Shown piece by piece: positions 1 through 10,041 of a DNA stretch of 64,000 bases. Origin of the DNA: Liopterus haemorrhoidalis (Eukaryota; Arthropoda; Insecta; Coleoptera; Dytiscidae); assembly GCA_963971575.1 (NCBI GenBank), contig OZ020620.1:40152924-40216923 (forward strand), in the 5' to 3' direction. Both the position numbers and the translations under genes were made by a program. Position 1 is the stretch's first letter; every line of letters starts with the position of its first letter. The notes under the pieces were generated by a model. That model searched no databases. It saw only the letters and a program-made list of their open reading frames with translations, and had not been told where the DNA came from.

Positions 1-539
1 GATTTCACTTCAAATTTACAAAAAATATCAATAGATAGCTTGGATGTATCATGTAACATGTGGTATCTGCATGTTCTCATTTTTGCAATATTTTTACAAA
101 GTTTTAATGTCGACTCTTGCAAAAATATTAAATTGTCAGATACCAGATTTTACTCCCGAACCCCTCAAATGATAAACAGCTCAGAAAAGACGATTTAAGA
201 TTGTTTACTTCCTTGCGTTGATCGACTTGATACAGTTTTAAAGCAACGTATACTGAAACTGGCTAGAACTATAGTTCCAAATTATTTTCCAATCTATGGA
301 CTATAAAGTATTAAGTCACTTGGCACTAAAATGTCATTTCTGATAAAAATGTGACTTGATACAGTTTACCTTTAAGGTGCTGATATATTTTCCTTTTGTT
401 TGTTGACTTTAGCAGCTTTGGCTATTGAATATAGAGCATTCAATGTTGCTATGGTTATTAACCAGGGTTCCGTACGTATATTATTATTTTGTATGGCATA
501 ATGTCTACAGCTCCCGAGAGTTTAAAAAAAAAAAATTCA

Positions 540-1450
540 GGGACACTTTTTGCTCGTAATCGAACGTGACCCCCAAGAAAAAAGTTGGCTTCCGAGCCCT
601 CCTAAAAATATTTTGGCTTCTGGGCACCCCAAAAAATATTGGCTTGTGACCCCCCTAAAAAATTATATTTTAACCCCCTTAATTAATTTTGGCTTCTGAC
701 CCCCATAAAAATGTTGACTTCTGACCCTCCTAAAATAATTCCCCCATAAATATTGACTTTTGACCCCCTAAAAAAGTGTTAGCTTTTGACCCCCCAGAAA
801 ATGTTGGCTTCGGACCCCCTAAAATTTTTTTGTATTCTAACCCCCTTAATTACTTTTGGTTTCGGACCCCCCTAAAAAATTTTGACTTTTGACCCTCCTA
901 AAATAATTCCCCCTCTCTTAAAAAATGTTGAATTTTTACCCCCCTAAAAAAATTTTGGCTTTTGAACCCCTAATAAAATTTGGCTTCTGAGCCCTCTAAA
1001 AAGTGTTGTCTTGTGACCAATATTCCGTCTAAGCCGGAATGGGCACTGGGCGCTAAAAAATTTGACTGAGCAGCTATAAAATTCTTGTGGGCAGAATTTT
1101 AGAGTAATGTTGTAATTAACAATAGGAATTTAAGCCCAAAAACTTGCAACAATTACTTGCATTACGTGCTCGACTGATATTTTAACTGCGCGGCAGGGAT
1201 GAAGACACTGCAGCTTAGAGGGAATGTTGTTGTGACCCCCCTAAAAATGTTGGCTTGAGACCCCCCCCTTTAAAAATGTTATATTCTAACCCCCTTAATT
1301 AGTTTTGACTCCTTAAAAATGTTGGCTTCTAACCTCCTTTTAAAATTTTGGCTTCTGACCCGCCCTAAAAATTTTTGTCTTCTGAATCCTCTAAAAAATG
1401 GTGTATTCTTACCCTCTTAATTTTGGCTTCTAACCCCAAAAAAATTGTTA
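540..1450. repeat. Degenerate minisatellite, unit about 30-35 bases
   Basis: Many diverged units of the form GACCCCCCTAAAAA-TTTTGGCTTCT run from about 570 to 1020 and again from about 1230 to 1440. The gap (about 1020-1230) is unrelated sequence and may be an insertion. Units differ by indels and by substitution of the C run; no coding frame is kept. Confidence 0.8.
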
Positions 1451-3070
1451 ACTTTACAATCGTATATTCATGTGTACAGTGTCCATCATAAATATAATAC
1501 ACGCTTTCAATTATTTTCAATTTACTGCCGATTTGTTTCTATTGGCTCAGAAGTAGCTGACAATTTCTTGTAGTAGATGAGAAGATTTCTTGACGCGGCG
1601 TCTTACTGCCATCAGTTGTTTTAATAAAAATAACAGAATCTAGTGACTTTTCAGTAAATTGTCAATTCAAACGAACAGAAAATTTTGACGCCGCCGTAAA
1701 CCGTAGACGCCAAATAGCGAAAAGAACAGACCTATTGTGTTTCGTAAATTGCAAATATTATTTACGCATTTCGAATATTTTTACGAGTGATTCTATATAA
1801 GTTGGTGCCCCTGTTTATTTTATGTATTTTTATTAAGAGTTCTTATTAGGATTTTGTAATAATTCATATTTCTTGTTAATTTTAATGCTTTCATGGAACA
1901 GAAGTAGTTTTATGTCGAGAATTTTGTCCAAGAAAACTTCTAGAAATAAAAAGCAGAAGGTAATTTGTATTCTAAGAAATAATATTCTTAAAATTTAAAA
2001 TCTAATTTTATTGTGGTTTTACACTGTTCAGTTTATCATTTTTAGATGTAAAAAAGTGAAAAATTTATTATAATTTTAACTTATGCACAATAGAAGAAAA
2101 TTGCACAGTAAAACAGTTTATCGTTAGTATTATTTTTATTGTTTTTAGTTACAATCAATAATTATTACTGCATTTTATTTCACTCTTAGTTCAACAAGTA
2201 TATTTTTAAATTCACCGAAGTATGTATTTTGTTTGTAATATTTTATTTGTCCTGTCGAAGTTTTTGTAATAATATTGTTCTTGAGGTAGTCAAATTGCCT
2301 TTGTTTTGTTCTTCATTGAAAATATGCACAAATGCAATATTATAATATTGCACATGCGCACTTTTTATTTTTCATACCATCTGAAACCAACTTCAGTTCG
2401 TCTATCTATTTATTTTTTACCTTCTTCTTTTCCAGTAGCTGAAATTAATATTTTTCTTTAATTTGATTCGTAAAGTTCTTGAACAGGAAAGCTAGTTTTT
2501 GAACAAAACTGCGTCTCCATGTTCTAGAATATTACTGGTAGTTTTCATGTTTAAACAAGGAGGAGTTTTTAAATGTTTGCGCAAAAATCTATACCTGTGA
2601 TTGGTTGAGAAGCAGATGTCTTTACAGCCCAAAATAACATTACTCCGTTATAACTGTCGTGTCAGCTGATTGTGTTCTCAAAATAATAGTCATTATAAGT
2701 TTTATAATAGTTGTTCAGATCAATTCTGTAACTCAGTTACTATGATCATTGTAACTAAATTTGTCACTATGAGCAGTCAGTTACTATCATGAATGAAAGT
2801 CATTATACTTTTTATAATATTTATCTTGTAGTAACGTTACTACACAGTAATTTTTTACAGAATTGATCTGATTATAGTATTTCCAAAATGAAATTGCCAC
2901 TCTTGTTAAGAAGCTTAACAAATCAGTAATGAGTTTATGGCAGTAATCTTAAGACTTATTGCTGTAAAAAGAATATAAGAGGTATTAAGGGAATTTTAAA
3001 TTTAAATCGAATAGATGTAACACTAGTTCAATTGAAGTTTCTTAAAAACTATTAAGGATATTTTCCAAAT
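1451..3070. other. No gene seen; AT-rich, one inverted repeat
   Basis: No exon-like text was found. At 2715-2875 CAGATCAATTCTGTAA and its complement TTTACAGAATTGATCTG face each other about 110 bases apart, perhaps a small MITE. Bases 1-540 likewise show nothing recognisable. Confidence 0.4.
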
Positions 3071-3081
3071 TTATAATTCTA

Positions 3082-3600
3082 TTGTTTCTAAATTTTAGAG
3101 GTTGTTATACTTGTTTGTTAGTTAATTTTCAACGTTCATACCGTGCATACATTAACAACATAGCTCTTTGGCGACCATTTGATTTTGACAAAATTCCTAA
3201 TTTCTGTAGTGAAAATAGTGAATCTGTGCAAGGTGATTTGGAGTGCGAAAATGTGGACGTTGACATGGAATGCGAAAATGTGGACGTGGCTACTAAAGAA
3301 AAATGTTATTTGTAAGAAGATTGCAAAGTTCTGATACTAAACGTTTATAAAAAGTTAGTTGCGGAAGGTAATGACAAACCTATACTTAGAACTACGGAAT
3401 TAACTAGTGTTCCATATAGAACAATTCAACGTATTGTTCGTGGCAAAAATCAGCAGCGAAAACGACCCGATTTACAAGTTTTCAATATAATAGATAATTT
3501 TATGTCTAAAACAGTAATAAATAAAATATACGACTTTTATTCGAAAAATATAGTACAATGCCGGAGTATATTGAATAAATTTATTTTCAAAGCTCAGTTG
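3082..3600 (+). pseudogene. N-terminal fragment of a DDE transposase (same family as 51402-53749)
   Basis: One frame, broken only by TAA at 3313, reads through VYKKLVAEGNDKPILRTTEL, VPYRTIQRIVRG and MSKTVINKIYDFYSK. This helix-turn-helix text lines up with VYLYLRN...[11 protein letters not shown]...MTTVWNIVN...VIRQKIY in the minus-strand transposon in XPR1 intron 8. The catalytic part is absent. Acidic repeats (ECENVDVDMECENVDV) precede it. Confidence 0.55.
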
Positions 3601-3794
3601 GGGTCAAGGGCAGTTGTCTGGTTACCGGTGTAAATATGACTTGTATTTACTCCTCCTAGTTTAAAAATAGTCTATAGTAAGTAAATACATTTAGTAGTGC
3701 GAATAGTATACTTTATCTGGAGTGGTAGGCAAGCTTATCTGTTTAACCATAATACAGGACTGTAATGCTTTTATTTGTTTTTCCCGTGATATAG

Positions 3795-6700
3795 AAGCCA
3801 GTGTTGGAATTAGTTGACGATTTATGGCACGCTTCACCAACTTCGTCATATAGCAGGCTTAATAGGTCTTCAAACAGGAAAATCGGGAATTCTAGGTAAG
3901 ACAAAATATTTATAAATTACAACTTATTATGGTTTTAGTTAATGCACTGTCTGTCAAACTGTGTGACGCGGCACACTAGTTTGTTACGCGAGATTCGATG
4001 TGTGCCGCGAAAATAAAAAAAGAAAACTTATTTTCTACAACATTTTAGGCTCATAGGGGAAACTTCCTAAGTGCCCTGACATCTGGTGGCAATTTGCGGA
4101 AGATACGAAAGTGACATTGTTTTGTTTTGTTCAATGGAGAAATACGTGTTTTTTTGTTGTTTGTGTTTTATTTTTGTGAATCATGGAAAAAAACAATCTA
4201 TTTTGTTGTGTGCCGCAATGTAATTCGTGAATAAGGAAGAATCCTTCTTAAACATTCCATAATTTACCTAAATCGAAAAAAATAGCAATTGAAACGACGT
4301 TTGGAGGCAGAGAGAAAGTGGATCGTAGGTTTTTATGGATCCAAAAACTAAAAATGGGAAAAAATTCAAGCCCATGCATGCAAGTTTGCTAGTTACATTT
4401 TATGAAAAGTGATTTTTTAGGTCCAAGAAAAGATTTAAAAAAGCATTTATCCCACCCAAAATTTGCCTAAATCATCAGTTGATATATTAAAAGGCCCTTT
4501 TACGTTTTCAGGCAGAGATATTAATTTTTACTAATACCATATTTTTGTTGTTATATTGACAGACAGTCAAAAAGAATTAAAAATACAATGAAAAACTAAA
4601 AATTTCTTTGAAATTTCTTTAGAATAGTATATTATTACATATCTTGTAAATCGTAGATTACCTTTAAATTAAAAAAAGCTCGGAAAACAGGAAAAATACA
4701 ACACGTGTTCATTTTCATCATGTAAACAAATACACGAGTAGCAGTTGTCAATTGTACAGGAAATGAAGCTCCAAAAATGACAAAACCTCGCAATTTTTTC
4801 GTCCAGCATCGATTTAATTATCATCGATAAAAATTTGGAATTAGGCTCATTTCACCCTCTAGTTCATTTTCTACATTGTGCCGTTGTACGCTTTTTGTTT
4901 TTTAAGGGTGAAAACTACCCCTAATTGTAAAAAATTATAAAATAACATTTTAAACCTTAATATGTGTAAAATTTGGTTTGGATTAGCTAAATATGGATCG
5001 TTTTATGCTTTAGAATACAATTTCATAATGTTTCAACCCTTAAAAATCAACCCTTGTTGGAACTTAATGTAAAAAAAAAAGTATTTATCTTAAAAAATGA
5101 TTTCATCTTGCATCGATTTGTACCAAACTTTGAAATTAGGTTCGTCTCACCCTCTACTTCAAATTTTATATCATGCTCATGGGCACTGTTTATTTTTTAA
5201 GGTTGAAAACTACCCCTAATTGTCAAAAATTATAAAATAACGTTGTAAACCTTAAGATGGGTAAAATTTGGTTTGGATTAGTTGAATAATGATTGTTTCA
5301 TGCTTCAGAATACAACTATAACTAACACAATTGAATAATTCTAACAAAATTGTCAGAGCACGTGCTATTTCTTTCGAACTTTAGAATACACTGGTGAGGA
5401 ATCAATGAAATATACACTCACACACGCAGACACATGAGCAGATGTTTCTTCTTCTCTGTCTTTCAGTTTGAATGGAAAAAGTGGAACATGTAACGTATTG
5501 CTGCTGAAAATACTGGTTATGTAGATTACTACGCTCCGAACCGTGCTATTCGAATGTTTCGAAAAAAAATTTATTGGTTTTTTAAACATAGCTCCTTCAT
5601 TTTTAGTGATAGAAAGTTTTTTCAAAAACAATTTTGTAGGGCTTTTTAAGAGCTATAAGACTATGTAAATTAAATTCCTTAAGATCCCTTAGTTTTTAAA
5701 TGGGCTTAGTTTTTAATGTAAGAGATTAGCAACCCACCATAAAAAAGCTACAATTTAGTGCTCTATCATTTTTTTCGTATCTCCAGTAATTTCGGAGATA
5801 TTTTGAAGAAAAGGGTGAAAAATACGAAATCGTAAAAAATCGTTTTTTCTTTAAACTCCAATTTTTCTAAAATTAGGCATTTTAAATTGGTCAAACTTCT
5901 TCGGTGTACTGAAAATACATATATGAAGAGAACCACAGAAGGGTGAGGATCAATCTTAATTAGGGGGGTAAATAGGGGGTTGTTTTCACTGATTTTTTCG
6001 TAGAAAAAAGTAGGTACCGACCTTATTTTGATCATAAGTCACTTAATTTTTATGCTAGAGACTTTTTTTTTTGTTTGAAAGGTCTAATTAAATACTTTAA
6101 AAAAGATTCAATGAGTTTTCCTCGAAAAATGCAAATTTTTCCTGTTATTTGACTTTGAATCTTTCAAATTATGCATTTGGCGAAAAAAAGTTAACCATTA
6201 ACATGCCGTATCTCGGTTCGTATTGGTCGTAGAAATATAATAAAAAAAAAAGATTTTGTTTGTTTTTTTAAAAGCTACAATTTTCCTTTCTATAGTTTTT
6301 TTGATAAAATGCATATTTTTCGAGTTATTCGCAAAAAACTTTTTAAAAACATTTTTTCGTCGAAAAACTGTTACTTTCAACCGCGAATAACTGAAAAAAT
6401 ATTAGTTTTACGAAGAAAACGTAAAGAACATTTTTTTCTTAGAATTACTTTTCCCATCGATTCCTATAGTTAAAATGTAGTAAAAAAATTCCACCCTCGA
6501 GATGGGGTGGCAACCACCCCCAAGGTTTTAGCGTACACCGGCATGATCCTTGGGCTATTCCCTACCTTCTGTGAAAATTTCACGTAATTCCATGCTGGAC
6601 GAAAAAATTGCGAGCCAAAATGCTTCGTTTCCTGTACTACAATGTCACTTTCGAGTGTCCCAGGTTTGCCGCATACGGCGCTGCGATCTTAAAAATTTTC

Positions 6701-9700
6701 CCCTATTGTTTAATGTTGATTCCTTAAAAACAAATGTAACTCCCAGGCGTTGATGCATCTTATTAATAACTTAACTAAACAAATTAACAATTTTGCCAGA
6801 AATTCAGAAGACACATATTTCCCATCACTTAATACAAAATAGTATGAGTAGATTACGTCAAGAACACTGATTTAGTGTATAGTATTAATTAATAATGTTG
6901 AAATGTGTTACAGTTTGTCAGGTAAACCAAGTGATATCCCCCTACAATGTCTAGATGTCAGAGCGTTATTATCAAGGACTGCTGAGCCAACCACTTCATC
7001 TACTCCAGTCAGTTCAGTGGACTTAGAATGGGAACACGAGACTTTACCGGTGTCTATACATGACCCATCACTTAGCTCATGGTACGTTATATTAATTCAT
7101 TCTAAGCGAAAAATGATATTTAATATTTTCGTTTGCGGTTGCTTTCTAACAAATTGAAGCGCATCACTCGAGTGCGCATTATTCCTTACAACGTTCGCGG
7201 TAAATATAGTCTGTATCTGACGATGGTATTCACGGTGGTTTCGATTTAGTTCTTAACTAATAAGTCAAACGTAAAACTCCTAATCAGACGCATGAACATT
7301 GTTGATTTCAATGATCTTAGTAGTTCTTTAATTTCAAGTTGTTTAGTTTTGTTATACCACGTTTCATTTCCTAATTAAATATTATTGTACATATTAATTT
7401 TATATAATACCTTTAAGATGGTTGTGTTTCCAGTTGCATTCTATATATTTGAGTCCATCTGATTACTGGAATTTTGTGATATTTTTTAAATGTGTTCTGA
7501 TTGATGTGTTGTGTCGTACTGTCAAGAATCTTTTGTTACCAATGTAAACTTGATTGTATTATTTTTTATACATATTATTTTTATATAGCAGGCGTTTTCA
7601 AAAATTATATCTGTAAAAAACTTATGGAATAGGAATAGCCTATACTCTATTTCAAATAAGAAGAAAGTAGTTAGCGCTGCGAACCTATAGTGCGTTCAAA
7701 GGTGAGTTTGCAGTACAGGGCATATGGAGGTGTTCTTTTTCATACTCTCTAATGGGTTTACAGAATGACGCTATCCTTTTCTTGCTAGTCGACGTTGCCA
7801 GCTCTAAAACGCGCTGATCTGTGAAGACGCAGTATTCTACAAATGGCCATTTGTTTTTGTTGAGTGTTATTTTGAGTTTTATAAGAGTTGATTTTTGTAA
7901 ATAATACGAGTTTTTCATATTATTATAATTGACACATTTGACACTTTTACAACATTTGGCAACACCGCTCCCATTTGCCATAAGAGCTATACTGCAAACT
8001 CACCTTCGAACGCACTATAGTACGATTTACAGACGACAAATAAATTATAGCGGGAAATTTAAAATAAGTTACAACTAAGGCATGAGCGTAGTAATTGGGT
8101 TAGCAAGTGATTTTTTTTTTTTTTTTTTAATAAAATAAAGAATTTGTTAATAAGATATTGAAATAAACAAGGCAGTATAATGGGAAATCAGAAAAAGTAA
8201 AAAAAAATATTTATTTTTAAAATTAGATATTATACCAGGTCTACAAGTATGAAATACGTTTTTTTTTTTTTAAATATAACACAATAAACTCAAAAGAACA
8301 GTAAAAGTTTATTTATTCAAAGTATGCTCCATTAGAAGTTATACATTTTTCCCATCTTTCAGGCAATTTGTGAATACCTCGCCAGTAGAGCTCTTCCCCT
8401 TTCCCCGCAAACCATTCATCTAGCCATTCTTTCACATTTTCATATGAACAAAAGTGCTGCTCGGCAAGTGCGTGACCCATCGAAACGAACAAGTGGTAAT
8501 CTGAAGGGGCCAAGTCTGGTGAGTAAGCGGCATGGGGTAGCACTTCCCGCTTGAGTGCCTCCAATGTGTTGCAAATTGCTTTTGCCTTATGTGATGGAGC
8601 GTTTTCGTGAAGAAAGATTACCTTGTGCTGTCTTCTTTCATATTCTGGTCGTTTTATGAGCAGCGAATGGTTCATTTCGATCAGTTGTTGTTGGTAGCGT
8701 TGGATATTAACTGTTTCACCAGGTTTTAACAATTCATAATAGACCACACCCTTTTGGTCCCACCAAGTACAGAGCATTGTCTTTTTGCCAAAGCGATTCG
8801 GTTTTGCAGTTGATGTGGAAGGTGAGCCTGGGTTTACCCATGATTTTTTGCGTTTGGGATTTTCAAAATAAATCCATTTTTCATCGCCAGTAATGATACG
8901 ATGCAAAAAAGACTTTCTTTTGTATCGTGCAAGCAAAATTTCACAAGTGTTTTTGCGTTTTTCCATCTGCCTCTCATTCAATGCATGTGGAACCCATCTG
9001 CCGACTTTCTGGATCTTACCCATCTCTCGTAGGCGATTGGAAACAGCTTGTTGACTAACGCCTAACTGCTCTACTAGTTGTTTTTGTGATTGACTATCGT
9101 CTTCCTGTAGCAATGTTTCCAATTTTGTATCTTCATATTTTTTTGGAGGTTTTCCATGTTCTTTGTCTGTAAGATCAAAGTCACCACTTTTGAAACGCCG
9201 AAACCATCGTTCACACGTATATTGCGATGGAGCATATTCACCATAAGCTTCTCGATGCAGTCGGTATGAGTCAGCAGCAGTTTTTTTCAAATGAAAACAA
9301 AACAGTAGTACTGTCCGCGAATGCTCTTTATTTGGCACAAAATTTGACATTTTTAACACAGTAAAACAAAACTATATGATCACTTTTCAAATTATAACCT
9401 ATACGCATTTGACACTTAATGATAACTTAACAAAACGCCATATGTGTTGAAACTTTGAACTATACACTCTATTTGCGCGGCAAGTTTGAATAAAATCCGT
9501 ATTTCATACTTGTAGACCTGGTATATAAAAAGAGATGTGTGAACGCAATTCACATTAATTTTTTATTTACAGGGCAATATTACCAGAAGAAAATCTACCA
9601 GAATTAACAGCGAGTGATGCTAGTACGACATGCCAGGCAGGTCCAAGCAGTATATCGGATTGGTCTCGAGTTTCATCTGCGGATTCTTTAGAATGGGACC

Positions 9701-9808
9701 CAGTACAGAGTCCATTACGCGACACCCCTCCTGGCTCGATAGACACAGATACCCAGCAACTGCTGCACGAGATAGAACTCCTAACAGATCAAGCCCTTCG
9801 GGAAACAG
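3795..9808 (+). CDS. Unrecognised serine-rich host gene, three internal or terminal exons
   Basis: Three plus-strand exons join without a frame break. Exon a is 3795-3895, after a pyrimidine-rich ...TATAG acceptor and before GTAAGA; it reads KPVLELVDDLWHASPTSSYS at its start and ends in phase 2. Exon b is 6914-7081, from ACAG to GTACGT; it contains LSGKPSDIPLQCLDV and SSVDLEWEHETLP and ends two bases into a TGG codon. Exon c starts at 9573 after TTTATTTACAG, completes the TGG, and contains SLEWDPVQSP and QQLLHEIELLTDQALRETG. It either splices at CAG/GTAGTG (9808) or ends at TGA 9826-9828. The acidic, Ser/Thr-rich text ending in a helical stretch recalls linker regions of large cytoskeletal proteins (a Klarsicht or nesprin type is possible), but I do not recognise the gene. 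Start and upstream exons were not found. The intron between b and c carries a nest of transposons. Confidence 0.6.
4055..6704. mobile_element. P-element-like transposon relic with THAP-domain pseudogene
   Basis: The ends are inverted repeats of about 65 bases: AGGGGAAACTTCCTAAG... at 4055 against the complement of ...AATTTTCCCCT at 6704, both running inward to GAAAGTGACATTG. Just inside the left end, 4183-4480 (plus strand) resembles a THAP zinc finger: MEKNNLFCCVPQCNS, stop, NPS-stop-TFHNLPKSKK, then a degraded V-C-x-x-H-F-like block and SKKRFKKAFIPP. The frame has several stops. No catalytic core was found. No clear 8-bp duplication remains. The interior is filled by a second inverted-repeat element (see 4757-6645). 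Confidence 0.65.
4757..6645. repeat. Inner inverted-repeat element inside the P-like relic
   Basis: GTACAGGAAATGAAGC...CGCAATTTTTTCGTCCAGCA at 4757-4809 is matched in inverse at 6592-6645. Between them, a block of about 280 bases is duplicated in tandem (about 4805-5090 and 5100-5320), recognisable by GAAAACTACCCCTAATTGT and AAATTTGGTTTGGATTAG. The rest is low-complexity A/T-rich sequence. It looks like a non-autonomous element that landed in the THAP relic. Confidence 0.5.
7688..8017. mobile_element. MITE family A, copy 1
   Basis: 330 bases with about 30-base inverted ends TAGTGCGTTC(A/G)AAGGTGAG and a TA duplication on both sides. Comparison with the undisturbed element C at 23278 gives the empty site GAACC-GA-GTACG. 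Related copies: 9970-11641 (split), 41560-41889 and 48555-48596. Confidence 0.85.
8233..9523 (-). mobile_element. Full-length mariner element, TIR to TIR
   Basis: 1291 bases with perfect 26-base inverted ends starting TACCAGGTCTACAAGTATGA, flanked by TA (8231-8232 and 9524-9525). It carries an uninterrupted transposase gene on the minus strand and interrupts element C. Confidence 0.95.
8313..9359 (-). CDS. Mariner transposase, open but with Asp-to-Glu change in the catalytic triad
   Basis: 348 residues without a stop, the usual mariner length (345 if started at the fourth codon, MSNFVPNKEHSR, which is the conventional start). The N-terminal half has the paired helix-turn-helix domains (YTCERWFRRFKSGDFDL; VSQQAVSNRLREMGKIQKVG) and WVPHALNERQ. 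The catalytic core is DD34D in spacing: Asp159 in TGDEKWIYFEN, position 252 in FLHENAPSHKAK, Asp287 in YSPDLAPSDYHLF. Position 252 is normally Asp (HDNA) but is Glu here, so cleavage activity is doubtful. The perfect TIRs and open frame indicate recent arrival. Confidence 0.95.
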   Translation of the reverse strand: MLKMSNFVPNKEHSRTVLLFCFHLKKTAADSYRLHREAYGEYAPSQYTCERWFRRFKSGDFDLTDKEHGKPPKKYEDTKLETLLQEDDSQSQKQLVEQLGVSQQAVSNRLREMGKIQKVGRWVPHALNERQMEKRKNTCEILLARYKRKSFLHRIITGDEKWIYFENPKRKKSWVNPGSPSTSTAKPNRFGKKTMLCTWWDQKGVVYYELLKPGETVNIQRYQQQLIEMNHSLLIKRPEYERRQHKVIFLHENAPSHKAKAICNTLEALKREVLPHAAYSPDLAPSDYHLFVSMGHALAEQHFCSYENVKEWLDEWFAGKGEELYWRGIHKLPERWEKCITSNGAYFE

Positions 9809-10041
9809 GTAGTGCATTGAACAGCTGATTGTTGACTGAATATTGTCAATCTTATGTGATTGAAACTACTGTAGTTTAATATGAAAATTGGTCGAAGGAT
9901 TTTTTATATACAATTGAAAAATAACTGATGAGTTTCTGGCCTGTTTAAAATATGGGTGTACAAATTCTATAGTCCGTTCAAAGGTGAGTATGCAGTACAG
10001 GACATATGGTGTAGTTCTTTTTCATACTCTAATGGGTTTAC

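Larger units (their letters stand above)
7643..9550. mobile_element. Element C copy 2, host of two later insertions
   Basis: Sequence 7643-7685, 8020-8230 and 9526-9545 lines up, in inverse, with the intact copy at 23278-24106 (shared blocks: AGCGCTGCGAACC, AGCGGGAAATTTAAAATAAG, GGGTTAGCAAGTG, AAATAAACAAGGCAG, TAAAAAGAGA). A MITE (7688-8017) and a full mariner (8233-9523) split it, each at a TA. It lies in an intron of the gene at 3795-9808, its right edge a few tens of bases before the 9573 acceptor. Confidence 0.7.

Noticed and set aside
6550..7157. ORFs starting with ATG at 6550 and 6903 as independent genes
   Set aside because: The first is the right end of the P-like relic; in the second only 6914-7081 is coding, as an exon of a spliced gene.
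7685..7981. 98-codon minus-strand frame inside MITE A
   Set aside because: It spans nearly the whole MITE, and the copy at 41560 breaks it with a stop after about 28 codons, so it is not under coding constraint.
9620..9817. Minus-strand 65-codon frame at gene exon c
   Set aside because: Shadow of the plus-strand exon, which has splice sites in phase with its neighbours.
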